Source: Hyalella azteca (taxonomy: Eukaryota; Arthropoda; Malacostraca; Amphipoda; Hyalellidae). From it: a stretch of DNA of 64,000 nt. The notes under the pieces are model-generated. The model searched no databases and was not told the DNA's origin. It saw only the letters and a list, made by a program, of their open reading frames with translations. Location of the stretch: positions 250,708 to 314,707 of the forward strand of contig NW_025941275.1 in the NCBI RefSeq assembly GCF_000764305.2, given 5' to 3'. The translations under genes were made by a program, and so were the position numbers. Below are positions 32,501 to 46,018 of the stretch, one piece after another; the stretch's first letter is position 1; each line of letters starts with the position of its first letter.

Positions 32501-35289
32501 ACTTCACCATTAATACTGGAATACATCAATCATTCAAACTTCATGCTGTGGGAGGAATTTTTAAACGGGAAGGGTCCAGCAGGAAATTATTTTGACCGGG
32601 AATACTCTCATTTTATTTTTTATTTTATAGCAACCGTTGCATCCAATTTATGAGCTATTATTTCGAGCGAAAATTGAGTCATTAGTTGGCTGATCTCTTT
32701 CGCATAATATGAAATAGGAACAATGAAATCCATTAGCTGAATAGCTTGTAAAGTAATGTTCAAAGCAACCATTTTTCAATGCTGAATGATTGACTTTATT
32801 AATTGAAATAATTTTTTGTGAACTTTTTTACAACTATGATTTTTATGTTGACATAATCCAAACGAATTTCCTTTTAAACGATTTTTAATCAAACCATTTT
32901 TACAGCTTTCAGCCCGAGACTGAAAATTAAAAGACTTCTGTTTAACATAATCTTCACGTATGCGTTTAGTTTCAAAAACATATCATGGATTATCGAGTGA
33001 TAATTTTAAATAGATATTCACATATCAGCCAAGAATGACAACTTATTGTAAACTTTCAATGCTAAGAATAAATGACAAACATTGAGCGAATATGTGTCAC
33101 TTACAGTACTCTGAAGTCCTCCTCTTTCATTGTAGATGATGTAGAGGTAGAATAAATGAGATTTTCTGTGATTTTTACTGGTTTTTCTTTATTGATATGA
33201 TATTACCATATACATTAATTACCGTATTATTGATGCAAGTACATTTTAATTGTCATGGGTACCTTATGATGAGATCTTATTGTATAAATCATTGTCGTTC
33301 CTCGATTATAAGGCATGTCGGGAGACAGTACAGGAATTTAATTAGATATTAAGTAGCGCTGCTTTCTGGCGCGCTGCAATGACCTGGCTTCTTCAACGAG
33401 GCTGGCGAGGAATGGATGATGGAAGCATAAATTCATTTAATTATTCTCATGGCACTTCAAGAAGGCGTAAAAAGGTTAATGATCGTAATAGAAAACAGAA
33501 CGATCACAAGGAATATATACTCGAACACTTTTCGACAGAGAGGAAGCTCGAAATGTAGCTCACTCACTTTCTATACTTCTCTACCTAGTTGAATTAAATT
33601 CCATCGGCATGCAAGCATTACCACTGAATCTTCTGTTGGGCTTTTGATATAAGCAAACCCCGATCGCAGTTTCGTATGGACGTATATCAAAATCGAAACC
33701 ATAACGATAGAAGGGGGAGACTGTGCAGGATTCTCCCAATACGTAACAGATCTGCTGTCAGATGCGCGATCCGTCGTGGCCTGGGACTGCTACGTCCGAA
33801 ACATATACCAAGGATATAATAACTAACAAATCCACCGCATCACATACATGAACTCTATTACAGTCGACCATTTATATAAGCACGGAGTTTTACATCAGCA
33901 TTTTCGATGATATAATAGCAAAATCGTTAGTGCATCTATAAATAAGAATTGTAATCAGGTTATCACCAAACGCAGCCGTTAAATTATAAGAGAAACTATA
34001 AAGTATAAACAATATAAGCAGTAAAATTTGGCGCTAAATTTTTTTAGTTATTTTTCATAAGTGAAATTTTTGCTTCGAACTTTTAGTTTTTCGAATGTTT
34101 AATATCCGAGACCATATACTGTATATCAACAGTTCACTTCTGTAGACAATAAACTTTAAATAGATAGACATAAGCCTAACTTATTGAACTAAAACCCAAT
34201 TTCAGGCTTCAGTTCTTGTTCCTTTGAAATCGCTAATGGATACATTTCACAAATTCATTGGTCCGTTTTTCGTTTTTAAGGATAAATCTCTTTCTTTTGG
34301 TCTTTTCTTCATTGATTTTACTTAAGTTATCAAACCTTTTGAACAGTTGATGGAGCATGGTCTCGGAAACGTTTGCAATATAGATACGCTGAATTTACAA
34401 GACGTTAAATTTTTTGGTGAACACAAATTTATCTTTCCCTTTGAGGGAGATTTTCGATTTTTAATGTTTACCCCTCGAATTATGGAGATATTATAAGTCA
34501 TGAAACATAAGTCTAATGCCTTATATTTGGGTATGCAAGCCACATTGTTCTTGTACAAGTAAAATGAATGAGTAAACATTTTATTTACTTCGAAAACTTC
34601 ACGAGTTAACTTCATACTCAGCAGCTTTCCAAGAGTGTAATATCAACGAATATGTGCGTGATATCTGCAACAGATTTTTTTGTATATATCACAATCGATA
34701 TATGGATTCGAACAGTTAATTCAAATGAGTTGAATGTTCAAAAAACAAATTTCCGTCGCTACAAAATGCACCACCATCAATAGCATATTGTGAATATTCT
34801 TTCATAAGGTTTTATCGTTGCCTCTTTCGACCACATGTGACAGGGGCCCTGAAAGCCAATAGCATGTGAATTGCTAATAAATCAACATTGACGAAATATC
34901 AGACAAGATGTAAGCGAAACAAAAAATTTAAATTCAGGTGTCTCATACATGACAGAAATGCCAATATTCTTTTAGAAATTGGTATTCGTCAGAGAAAAGA
35001 ATTCAAACCTTTTAATTGCAGCATAATGTAAATTTAAATTCGCCGGGCAAAAGAAATCAAACTTTCTAATTGCAGCATGAACGTATTCAGTCCCTTAATT
35101 TCAAAGTATTGATCAGAGAAGACGCGTTGTAAAGGCGTTATCAGATTTGATTGTTTTGAAATATCGACCGCGTAAATCAATGGTAAACAATAGGACCGAA
35201 GCTTATTATGTGAGTTGTGAATATTTCTGGTGAAAAATATAAATTTTAGAAATAAAATGTTGATATTTATAAAAAAAACTGTTTTCTTG
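29551..35289. other. Non-coding stretch between LHFPL gene and carbonic anhydrases
   Basis: No supported gene. It contains one dispersed repeat (30745-30880), a loose inverted repeat (GTCATGGGTGA near 31151 and TCACCCATGAC near 31286) and a somewhat more GC-rich block at 33330-33800 with no recognised coding potential. Confidence 0.45.
30745..30880 (+). mobile_element. Dispersed repeat, copy 2 (SINE-like, class unknown)
   Basis: Shares CCACCAATCTCCAACGAGAA, ATCGGCCACTACGTG and ATAGCACGGC with the copies at 17160-17420 and 47395-47660, in the same order. More diverged than either. Confidence 0.5.
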
Positions 35290-35580
35290 TCATACCATGC
35301 ACGTGTGTAAAAAAGTCTGTTTGTGTCACGTGTCGCACATGACACATGAAGCTCTGGTGAAATTTTTCCTTCTATTTTGATAGCTTATTATTTGCGAGGA
35401 CATTATTTATTGCATTTTTTAATTATTCATTCGCCATTAGGCAGTAGGTATCATAAATATTTCAGATATAAACGAATATATTTAGTAATATTAAGCCGCT
35501 TCTTCAGATTAAAAATGCGTGGAATTTCTAATTCGTGTTAAATACGAGGGTGAATATAATCTAGGGGTCGTGAAGATGAT
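35290..35580 (+). repeat. Carbonic anhydrase intron 1-like module upstream of copy 1
   Basis: Aligns with intron 1 of both carbonic anhydrase genes and with 43190-43560. Shared blocks are TGTGTCACGTGTCGC, GACACATGAAGCTCTGG, a TTATTTATTGCATT-like stretch, then AATTTCTAATTCG. Because a second such module follows exon 1 at about 35935, this one is probably a relic of an earlier tandem copy. Confidence 0.65.
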
Positions 35581-35856
35581 ATTATCAAACCAAACTTTCG
35601 AATATTTCATGACAAGCTTTTATGCTCTGTAATATTGCTAATAAGACTGAAATAAGCATTAAAATTAGTTTGGAATTGATCAAATTCGAGTCTAATATAC
35701 ACGCGTGAAATGGAGGTATTGATTTCGACGTCAACCGGAGAAACATTTCACATCCACGAGTGAAACAGTCAGTATTTACCAAACACTTGTATTATCTACC
35801 GACGATCTAAACAGACATTATAGCGATCGTCAGTCCAACAACAACAGCCAACCGAG

Positions 35857-38800
35857 ATGGTCGCATTACTTCTACCGAGCTTTATTTCATTCATCATATT
35901 CGCTGGTAAGTCGAATTGTTGAGGCCTGTTGTCGTGAATCTGGTGAAATTTTCGCTACTCTTTTAACACAGTTTATTTTTTGAAAACATTATTTACTGCA
36001 TTATTTAAACTATTCCTTCGCTATCATTCTTCATTTATAACCCATAACTATTCCAAATCTAGTAAAATCTTTTTTATTATAATAAACCGTTTTTTTAAAT
36101 GAATGTAATTGAAATTTTTATTTGAGTCAAATTGCGGGAGGGAATTTAATCTTGTGATTGTAAAGGCGAAATTATCTAAAGAAATCCTTCATCGAAGCGC
36201 AGTTTTCACGATGTAATTTTTTCAGTCCATCAGTGTTGTCAAATCCAAGTAGATCGATGCAATATTCCATCACTTCGTTGACGCTTACACAACAGTTTAT
36301 TTAACAATAATTTTTTATTGCTTACACAACAGTTTATTTAACAATAATTTTGTATTGCTTGCACCACAGTTTATTTAACAATAATTTTTTATTCCACACA
36401 GGAGCGACAGCCAGCCAATGGAGCTATAACCCCAGTAAGTATGACAACCCTGGCAAATAAAGTACAATTAAAATTTAACTTCGCTAGTTTCAGTATTTCG
36501 GAATGAACTTTTTCATATGAAAATTGACAAAAACTCTACTGATTATTTTGTGTGAAAAAAGAGTGTGGTAAATGTTCAAATGAGTTCATTTTCTTATTAT
36601 AAATAAAATCAATGGTCTTTCTTAATTGATTTTGGATTTATGATCCAACCAATGAAAACCTTTACATTAAATACTTACTCTATATTTCATCACATCAGGT
36701 ATATACAAATTAAATCACGTTATACTTTCGCATAAAGAGTTCGACAGAATTTTCTTCGCTCTCTTGCAATCATTTGTAGATAATTTGGGAATAATTCTAT
36801 TAATATTATTACGCCTACTTTATTCGGAAATTTTCTTAATATTTTTCATTCAACATATTTTTATTTCGCACAGGAGAGGAAGCCAGTAAATGGAGCTATT
36901 CCAGTGAGTATGACAACGCTAGCAAATGAAGCACGTTTTAAATTTCGCAAAATCAAATGATAAAACAGTAAGAGCTCATCAACAAACAATACGCAGTTCT
37001 TTATTAGAATACAATTTAAATTTCCAGTAAAAATAGCCAAAAAATTTGGTTGCAATTGAAATTGAAAGTAAAAATATCAACAATAATGAGGGTCCAATTG
37101 AAATTTGCAACAAAAATAGCCTATATAATAAGTATAATTAATATTTAAAAATTTCAGCAAAAAATAACTGGCCTTTGGAGTTTCCCTTGCACTGCGCTGG
37201 ATATCGCCAGTCGCCGATCAACATCCCGAAGAAGGAAACCTCCTGGAAGTGGCTGGGCACATTCTTGCCACTGAAATTCAGTGGCTACGACACGGTGCCT
37301 ACGTCCATGACGGCTGTAAACAACTTTCACACTCGTAAGAAATCTCATTCATTCATTTCGTTGTGTTATGTACACTGTTAGAAAAAACGGTGAAAAAACG
37401 GTCCCACTGGCATTCTAGTGGCCGGTCGCCCCGTGAAAATAAACTGTTTTGCCGTTTTTATCATATGTTTTACGGGTTTCTAATGTTAAATTAGAATAAA
37501 AACGGCGACACGGTGTTTCTTTTCACGTGCCGACCGGCCACTGAAACGCCGGTAATACCGTTAACGGTCATTTTTCTAACAGTGTAAAAAAGCTATCAGC
37601 TCTTTTAGTGCACAAACATTTGTTGTCATTATTTCATACTATGAACATCAATTAATTGAAACATGACCTATAATAAGTTTGTTATTGTTGAGTACAACAA
37701 GAAATTAATTGATTTATTTCCTATAATAAGTTTCAGTCACTGCTGCGTACTTGAGGAAGCCTCGCATATTTAGCGGCGGGCTCTCATCCCCATACGAGCT
37801 TCTGAACTTCCACTTCCATTGGGGGTCTGACGAGACCAAGGGATCTGAACATACCATAAATACTGTGCAGTGAGTCTTTTCATTACCCTTTCTATTCCTG
37901 TTATATTTAATTTTATTGAACGGACGACATTGTTGCCATATTTATAATAATCACTTCTGCAGGATTGTGCCTCAATCTTAATTTTGTGATTGCCAGGTAC
38001 CCTCTGGAGCTCCATCTCGTGCACAAGTTAGTAGGCCAGACGGTGGACGATGCTCTCGAAACAAGTCAAGGCCTGGCGGTACTAGGAATCTTTTTCGAAC
38101 TTTCTAGGACGGACAATCCTGCCCTGAGCCGGTTACTAAATATCACTTCTCAACTCACTAAAGAAAACAGTAAGCACCCACAATTATTCGTAGAAGCCAG
38201 AGCTGGGGCTAATAGTTACTTGACTTAATCCAGTAAATGCAAACACTGTCATCTTTAGACGAGCCATCTTTTTTGCTTCTATGTTAAGAACTCGAGGTTT
38301 GAATTTTAAACTTCCATTTCCATTTATATTTTCACGCCGATGAGTTTGAATGGCATTTTTAGCTCTTAGATATCAGCAATCATCATAATGATGAATCGAA
38401 ATCTCTACTCCGTAAACCTTGTTATTCACTCGACGATCTTCATGTCTCAAATTCATTCCATCCCACACGTGCTTACCTCATTTAATGTTATACCTCTAAA
38501 TTATAACACTTAACTATAAAATATAAAAATTATAAAAATACTTGATTTGATGCCCTTAATTTTAGCTGATGGTGCGAGGCATAGTTATTTAATAAGCCTA
38601 AGTGTTATTTTAACCATGAAATTAATGAGTAACTTACTCCTCACAACAGATTACACGGCGAATGTGCCGAACCCTTACGCACTGTCGTCGCTGCTCCCCG
38701 ACGACCTGAGCAGTTATTACCGCTACGAAGGCAGCCTTACGACGCCCGTGTGCAACGAGGTCGTCGTGTGGACCGTGTTCAAGCAGCCTCTGCCGGTCTC

Positions 38801-39925
38801 CAAGGCCCAGGTATCTATAGACCTATTATCAGTATTGTTTATATTGTTTGTGATGCTATTTCACTATTCGTACAAATATCATTGACAAATTCTAATAACG
38901 CTATTAGGTTGATTACAACCTATTAGGTTGATTAGGTTGTTGTGATTATCAGCGAATGATTATTCACAACTTCGATCGAATAATGGCAATATACTATTAT
39001 GTGTAGAATATAACGCTCTCGCAATTACAAAATCTTACCCAAATTAAGTTGAAGATTGAGTGCATTAGATTAATAAGGAGATGATATATTCCAGCTGGAT
39101 GCACTTCGGGATTTGACAGACGATAAAGGCCAACCAATACAAGACAACTACCGCAACCCTCTGCCCCTGAATGGCCGAAAAGTAAGACTTGTTAGGGTCA
39201 AGCCTCATACATTATCATAAATATCTAAAACATGACTGTAATTAATTTCACCATAACTAAGAGGCATTTATTACATTTATAAACTTATTTCTCCAAGAAA
39301 AACTATAACCTGTGAAATTTTACACATAATTCAACCAATATGCAGAGACTAGTCTAGCCTTATTTGAGATCGAAGCTATGTTATCTGGGGACATTCGTGA
39401 TGAATGTGACGTGCTAAAACCGAAATCAGCCGCATTATCTTTCAGTGATATGTATAATTAAATATCACAGCCCCCTCCATCATAAGATAAATATTTGTTT
39501 ATAGGCGCTAAATAAAATAAATATGAAATAATTGCACGAAATAACATTGTAGTATAATATTGCTGTGCAAGAAAAATAACCTACGGCCACCAGCTTCATA
39601 CGGCTACTTTACGGGTAACCTACATCTGAGGGTAGGGGAGGGGTTAGGACTCATGGGTCGCTATGATATGCGTAGGAGGCTTGAGTAATCTGCAAACATA
39701 TACAAACTTGTGCCACATTTTGATTTCTGATTTATAATTTAAAAATAAATATTTATGTTGATGTGAAAAGATTATATAAAATACTTCAATCTTGAAGTGT
39801 CCAATGATTTTAGTTTCTAATTAATTTTTTTATTTAATATTTCTTTCGTCTGAATTTAGTATTATCGATACATGTTCTTACTCGTAAATTTTTGCTTTTC
39901 GCAGGTGTACCGATCATGGCTGTAG
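35857..39925 (+). CDS. Secreted alpha-carbonic anhydrase, tandem copy 1
   Basis: Exons: 35857-35905, 36402-36434, 36874-36903, 37158-37334, 37737-37869, 37997-38169, 38650-38810, 39095-39181, 39905-39925. Including both mini-exons gives 287 aa. The start encodes a signal peptide (MVALLLPSFISFIIFAG). The catalytic fold is clear: CAGYRQSPINIP, NNFH (proton-shuttle His position), NFHFHWGSDETKGSEHT (two zinc-ligand His and the gatekeeper Glu), LELHLVH (third His), SSYYRYEGSLTTPVC (substrate Thr), and the C-terminal PLNGRKVYRSWL. All expected active-site residues are present, so it should reversibly hydrate CO2. The signal peptide suggests secretion; no GPI or membrane tail is seen. Exons 36402-36434 and 36874-36903 are homologous phase 1-1 mini-exons that each supply the WSY motif, so they may be alternatives. 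Intron 3 contains a MITE missing from copy 2. Confidence 0.93.
36281..36402 (+). repeat. 37-bp repeats containing the exon 2 acceptor (carbonic anhydrase copy 1)
   Basis: Units of CTTACACAACAGTTTATTTA plus ACAATAATTTTTTATTG lead into the real acceptor ATTCCACACAG|GAGCG. Each unit ends in an acceptor-like CA(A/C)CAG. The same set exists in copy 2, so it predates the gene duplication. Confidence 0.8.
37373..37584. mobile_element. 212-bp MITE in intron 3 of carbonic anhydrase copy 1
   Basis: Ends are CACTGTTAGAAAAA(A)ACGGT and the inverse ACGGTCATTTTTCTAACAGTG, flanked by TA on both sides (37371-37372, 37585-37586). It is made of inverted GC-richer blocks such as GTGGCCGG and CCGGCCAC. Copy 2 has the unoccupied target (GTTATGTAAAAAC at 48774-48786), which proves insertion into TA. 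Confidence 0.9.
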
Positions 39926-40065
39926 CTGGTTGTTGCAATCGGACGAGCGGACCGAATTTTGCGGACCGACCATGCAGCAACGGACCGAGCTGCTCGTTGC
40001 TGGTCGGACGAGCGGCTCAGAAGATGACTTGACCGATATTTACCATTCCATGCACGCGAGTTACT
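39926..40065 (+). other. Conserved 3' UTR start, carbonic anhydrase copy 1
   Basis: The 140 or so bases after the stop are conserved with 51960-52096 much better than the introns are. They contain repeated GGACCGA and TCGGACGAGCGG motifs and an inverted pair CAGCAACG/CGTTGCTG. A 4-base length difference argues against translation in a shared frame. Confidence 0.55.
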
Positions 40066-40234
40066 AAAATGTCGTGAATTTAATAGAGAATGTATAACGC
40101 ACCCTGTTTTGATTTATTGCGGTTATGGAAAAATGAAAAAAATTAGGCCTAGAATGACTGAAACGACAATTGCCGTTTTTGTACAATGTTTAATGGCTGA
40201 CTTTGAATGTAAAAATGGGCTAAGTAGTCGCTTT

Positions 40235-40249
40235 TTATTATTATTATTA

Positions 40250-40300
<51 letters not shown>

Positions 40301-40322
40301 TTAATATTATTATTATTATTTT
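40235..40322. repeat. (ATT)n microsatellite
   Basis: About 29 slightly interrupted trinucleotide repeats in the 3' flank of carbonic anhydrase copy 1. It is absent from the matching flank of copy 2. Confidence 0.95.
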
Positions 40323-41260
40323 CTGAAAATGGAATTAATCAAAGACCACATGCGATTTGTTCGAAATTAAACAAAGAAGAACCGTTGTCTTTTCAGTTCT
40401 CGTTTTAGAAATTGTGCATCGAATCCTTTAGAGTGGCTCTTTTAAATAAAAGGCAATAATTACTAATACAACTAAAGAAATCTTAATATCAATACTCCTA
40501 CGAAAATAAGTTTGGCCCACTTGCAAATTAGAGGCTACTCTGTTTTGCAGATCGCATTTGTCCGTCTCTGTGTTGTGCCCTTAATTTCTTTGCTGTGTAC
40601 TTTTTTCTTAAATTATGCACCTTAATTAGGTTTCTAGTTCAGTTTTACTAGCCTTGAAAATCACTAGAATTTTTTATATGATTTTTCTGTATTAATTCGT
40701 TTCCTGTTTAAGCCTGGATTGTTTTAGTGTTTCTTTTAGTTCTCCTTCGTTGAAGTGCGATGGCAGCATTGATCGACTGATCGAATTAATTTAGTGTCGC
40801 CTTGTCGGAAGTTTACAACATTAGATGCCATTTGGAAGTATTTTCAACAATTGTCAAAAATGTCAAGATATGACATTTGATAATAGATTTCAATATATGA
40901 TCACTTCACATAACTTGTTGAAACTTTAATTGCTAGAAATGCTGTCAAAGACTTTGCTCTGCGTTTAAATTCATTCTGAGCAAATAAAAAAACTACCGAA
41001 CGTAAACATTTTCCTGAGAACAGAAATCCGGGCGTGAAAAAACATTGGGAAAAGAAAACCATTTTTTCAAACAGAGAGGCTCGCCTGAGAATAATTGGTT
41101 TTGTCATCGTCTCTGCCCATGCGCTCTGTGATACTTTAATGGAATGTTGAGACAAGAATTGTAATATTCCAGGCAGGCTTCATTTATTTTTTGGCCATCA
41201 ATAAATTCGTTCAGAATACACTAATGCGAGCTGTAATTTCACTGAATAGGTTCACGTAAA

Positions 41261-43185
41261 AAAGCCAGATAAAAATTAACGCCGGCATTGCATAGGGTGC
41301 ACATGCGTGAAAGAGGGACACCAAACAATATTGTTTGAAATTTGATTATGGATGTTAAACATTACTGACTCATAACATGATTTCATAAATTGCAGCTTTG
41401 ATTTTTTTGGAATTCATCTATCGTAAGGATTTAAAGAAATAAGATACTATTAATCGGATATTCTGTGAATAAGTCACGAAAAGTACAAGAATCGGCGACA
41501 GGCCACATCAGGCCTACTCTTCAGCGCCGACATCGCTATGTTATGTTATATGCCCCTTAACCCACGTCAGCATAACACAGCTGTCGGGGAGAAATCATCG
41601 CAAGGTCCAATTTTTCACCTACCAAGACATCGCCGTATTTATCAGAACATTTCATGCATGTTGACACTTTTGTACAACTAAGCTCGCTCCTGAATTTTAA
41701 CGTCGTTATCTCACATCATCATATAATTTTCAACACTATTAGGTTTGCCAAATAAAGGTGAAATGAGTGTTTGAAATTTTTTACTCAAAATCCGATTATT
41801 CGATATCTTCTAGATTAAAGTATTGAATTTTGCAACGTAACATAGAAAATTACGTAGTCCTCCATCCACGAGGTGAGCATTGTGCATAGCTATGAGAAAA
41901 TAACTAAATTTAATCCAAGAACAAAAAGGACACGAATAAATAAGTAATTTGGAAGTTAGAAAGTAATTTATTTTTAGCAGCAGGATATTTAAGTGAAGTC
42001 GTCGTTTTTTATAAAGAAATGGTAAGTTATTCAATACTTTGATGCAAAAAAGCTTCGTTGCACCGATTTGAAGCTACTTCTAAGTTGAGCCAGCGGTAAT
42101 AGTTTACAAGTTTGTTAATGTTAATGTACGATAGTATAAACTCTAATCGTGAGAAATGACTAATTCAAGTTAAAGAAACTACAAACTATATAGTCTATAC
42201 AAAAACTACAGAGTACTTGAAACAATTTGGTACTTTGCGAAATCAAAGTCTTTTTGCAAGTCAAGAAAATTGAGCAACACCTCAATCAACTGAATAATAC
42301 CTCCTAAATAGTTTTAGGACTGAGAAAAGTGTCTACAGTGAGAACCTTTTCGAAAACGTCTTTGGGCAAAGTCAGCATTACTATTGACAAAGGGCAATGA
42401 ACTTTTAAGGTGCCGGGTTTAAGATTTAATTTATTCGAATTGAGCACGTTTCGATGGTTCAATGAAGTCTCCAGTGGCAATCAATTACTTTGAAACGTCT
42501 TCACACGAATTTAAAGTCGTTGTTTCTGAAACCAATTTCCTCATTTCTTTCTTTGTCATAATCTGGCGTCGTAGAAAGTGAGTCTTAGAACATGATTTTG
42601 AGCGGAGAGGCCTGTCCATGGTAATATTACAACTTAACACCAGTTCTCAGGGTAAAAACATAGTAAGATGCTCAAGCTATACTGTCATTGTTTTATTAAA
42701 CTTGTTAGTTTATATAATTTCGTAAGTTAGTGAGCTATCATATCTCGGAAGTGTTTGTGACACCAACGATGGATTGCCGTCCCAATCATTAGTCATTCTG
42801 CACGACCTAAGCCAACGAACTCTATCTAGAAGTGCCAATCGAATTTTCATTCAGTGGTCCCTGCATAGAGAATGAATACATAGTGTACTAATATCTGAAC
42901 ATAGTTCATAATGGAGATTTTGATCCTGATCTCATGCGTCTGGAGAATTCAATTTTCTAGGCACAAGAGAAGCAGGAAATTTCATATGATCCAGTATGTA
43001 AAGTTGTCATTAAATACCATGTGAACATTTTTATTTATTGCACCTAATTTGTATTCGCTTTCTATCACTTAACCCGATACAGTAATATGAACATCAGCCT
43101 TTATCTTGTCAGCAATTTAGAGATTTATGCTTCCAATTATACCATCTGCCGAGGAAAATGAACAAATAACGAGGAAAATAGATAA
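41261..43185. other. Unique non-coding sequence
   Basis: Past the end of the duplicated block and before the relic module at 43190. AT-rich; no gene or element recognised. Confidence 0.45.
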
Positions 43186-43189
43186 TTGT

Positions 43190-44705
43190 TTAGATGCAAT
43201 TTCTATAAAAAGATAAAAGCAAGTATGTTGTTGATTCTGCGTGTGTTTGTGACATGTGTAAAAAAGTCTGTTTGTGTCACGTGTCGCTCAGGACACAAGG
43301 CACATGTTGAGCTCATGACACATGAAGCTCTGGGGACATTTTTGCTACTATGTTGGCGCAGCTCATTATGTGCAAGGACATAAATTTCATTGTATTATTT
43401 AAACTAATCATTCGACATCAGATAATATACGATATAAATACTTCACATCCCACAAGATATTTTTAGTAATAGTAAGCCATTTCTTCAGAAAAAGAGTGCG
43501 TAGAATTCCTTATTGAAATCAACTTGTAGGGAAGAAATTTACTATAGTGTGGTTGTGTTGGGAATTTAATTGCTTAATTTTGTTCATTTCTTAAACATTG
43601 CCTCGCTAGAATAAGTTTAAAGTCTTAGTTCTCTCTAGGGTAAGTTTAATGCTAGGGTAGCTTAGGTCTGAGCCGGATTTCAGCACGTATACACCGTCGT
43701 AACAGAGCCTGTTTCGTGATCTCCAGCCAGCTTGTATAGTCTGCCGCCGCGCCTCCACCAGCATTCAACCCTAAGTCTAATTATCTTCTTTGTTGTGTTA
43801 TTTATCTATTCCTTAGTTTGCTGCCCAATTTCATTTCTTTTTGCTAAGTTCGCTCAAAATCTATGCTTAATTATCATGTATGATGCTTCATACATCATTT
43901 ATATGATTTCTTAAAATTCAACTTCAATTATTTACTTAGAGCGGATCCTTCTCCGACTCAAGCTCAATTTTAGCGTTTACGCCTAATTGCTATAACTTTA
44001 TTCTTACTTTAACGAACTAATCTTCGACTGTTATTACTTTAATTCCGTCTGACTCATCCAGCTTCTACTGATTTCTTCTTCTATAATCAATTTAATTTCT
44101 TTGCATAAGTGCGTTAGCACACCGAGTGTCAATATGATCTCAGGTAATTAGACTTAGTTTAATCTAACCTTTCATGAATTTACTACGTTCAATTTTCTAA
44201 TGATTCTACTTTTTCTTCTAAAATACATTCTTTTAATTTAACCCTTTTTTACATATGAACCAAGCCTTGGTGTATAGCTGGTTGCGGCCCAACTGTTCAT
44301 TTTTATATGATTTTCTGCTGTTATTATACCTCTTGACGCGGTTCCAGCAATTTACTCTCGCATGGCTCTTGATTTTGGTGCAATTATCAAACCGTCCCGG
44401 CTCCAAGAATCCAACTTTGAAGATTTAAATTTTCAAGGAAAAATTCAAGGTACTTAATTCAATAAATTTTCTCAACGTTAAATTTTCTTCCATATTCCAT
44501 TAACTACGAGATGATTGTATGAAATTATGCATAGGCAAGATTATTAAAGTAAATCCTTCATTGGAGCGCGGACTTCTAAAGATGTCATTGCGATGCAATA
44601 TTTTGCGTCAATTCATGTTGCCGCACCCACGTAGAGCGATGTAATATTTTGTCGCTGTCATGGCTCTTAAACAACAGTTTTTAGTTTTTCTATCTTAGGA
44701 ATTAC
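43190..44705 (+). pseudogene. Relic of an additional carbonic anhydrase copy (intron 1 sequence only)
   Basis: 43190-43560 matches intron 1 of the two intact genes (TGTGTCACGTGTCGCTCAGG, ACATGAAGCTCTGGGGACAT), and 44535-44700 matches the next part of the same intron (AAATCCTTCATTGGAGCGCG, GTAGAGCGATG, AACAACAGTTT). An unrelated CT-rich insert of about 950 bp separates them. No exon survives. The insert could be a solo LTR, but clear ends were not found. Confidence 0.6.
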
Positions 44706-45875
44706 TGATTCATGGTCGTTTTATCTTATATAAAGTCTATCGGTTTTATTTCGAAATTTTCGTTTAATATGCGCTCTATCTGGCTATAATATACATGTAT
44801 CATACCTAACAGGTTAGTGCGGCGTTAGTGCGGCAGTGCTCGTGCTTCATAATTCACGAAAATCTGGGATATTTAATTAAGGCTATCCCAAATACAAATA
44901 GAGTATCCAAATGGAATCCCTATCGCCTTCATACCCGTAATCCTTCAAATATTAATAAAGCTTTTGTTTGTAATCAGCAAGAATTCGTAGTGAACTTGCG
45001 ATTTATGCAGGCTAATGATATAAGCACTTATGTATTGTGATAAAATAAAGATGACATAAAACTCAAATTCTACATGGAAGATAGGACTCCCAGTTTACCA
45101 TATATAGTTTGCAAAAAAAATGGAATAAACTATCTTGCGTCCTAGAAACAAAATTTATGTTTACCAATTGCAGAACACAATTTCAATTTTTTTCTATCAA
45201 ATTTTTTGCCCCCTCTAATTATAAAATTTCAGGTTTCGGTATTTACCGACACGATAAGCTCCGTGAAAACGCGCCCCAACAGCCTCTATATATTTGCGAT
45301 GCTGGGCAAATTTTTGAAAACTCATAAAATTTTATAAAGATACCCAAGAGTATGCATGAAGACTATAAATAAGCAGTCAATACGAAATTATATTGCTTCA
45401 CTATATATCATTGATTTTGTCAGCATAACACTCTGAATGTTGTCAAGACATAAGACTGTATGTTTTCATTTCTATACTTTGTACCTTTTGTGTGCATAAC
45501 ACCGCAAATTATCATTACATAACAGTAACATTGCATAGTGTAGGACTGTGTATAATAAATATTTTCATATATTCACACAAACATCGCTGATATCACGATA
45601 TCACTCGAAATGTTCTAATGAAAATTGCACCAATACTCAATTGCTGATTTTTGCTCATGATAATGAATTTGAGTCACATATGTAATTTTCAAAATATTTT
45701 TCGAGAAATATACTAGTGACAAATCTTGAATATTTTGGATTGACATTTTGTTATGCTTCATAATATTGCTAATAAGACTGTAACAAGTATTGTAATCTTC
45801 CAGGAATTGATAAAATGTTAGTATTATTTATCAACGTAAAGTGGAGGCATTGAATTTGACGAACACCGGAAGAAC

Positions 45876-46018
45876 ATTTCAAATGCACGCGTGGAACTGA
45901 ATTTTTTTCGGGACACTTGCATAGCTACAGACGATATGAACAGATGTTCAAATGCACGTGTAAAACTGCATTTTTTCGGGGCACCTGCATAGCCACCGAC
46001 GATCTGAACAGACGTTAT
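45876..46018 (+). repeat. 69-bp tandem duplication just upstream of carbonic anhydrase copy 2
   Basis: Two units share TTCAAATGCACG, TTTTTTCGGG, CACTTGCATAGC/CACCTGCATAGC and GACGAT(A/C)TGAACAGA. Copy 1 has only one such unit. It ends about 35 bp before the start codon, so it lies in the promoter or 5' UTR. Confidence 0.85.

Larger units (their letters stand above)
35585..41260 (+). repeat. Segmental duplication block, copy 1 (carbonic anhydrase)
   Basis: Aligns with 45720-53130 from upstream of exon 1 (ATATTGCTAATAAGACTG in both) through all exons to a shared 3' flank ending near CAGGCAGGCTTCATTTATT (copy 2: CTGGCAGGCTTTATTT). Exons are well conserved; most introns have diverged and carry private insertions. 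Confidence 0.85.

Noticed and set aside
39926..40065. Possible C-terminal extension of carbonic anhydrase past the stop, since the sequence is conserved between copies
   Set aside because: A 4-base length difference breaks any shared frame, and the TAG after VYRSWL is conserved in both. UTR conservation explains it better.
40109..40408. 99-residue open frame with a poly-leucine run
   Set aside because: The leucines come from the (ATT)n microsatellite read as TTA codons, and the paralogous flank has no such frame.
43560..44510. Solo LTR inside the relic carbonic anhydrase module
   Set aside because: It begins near TGTTGG, but I could not find a matching CA end or a target duplication, so it is recorded only as an unclassified insert.
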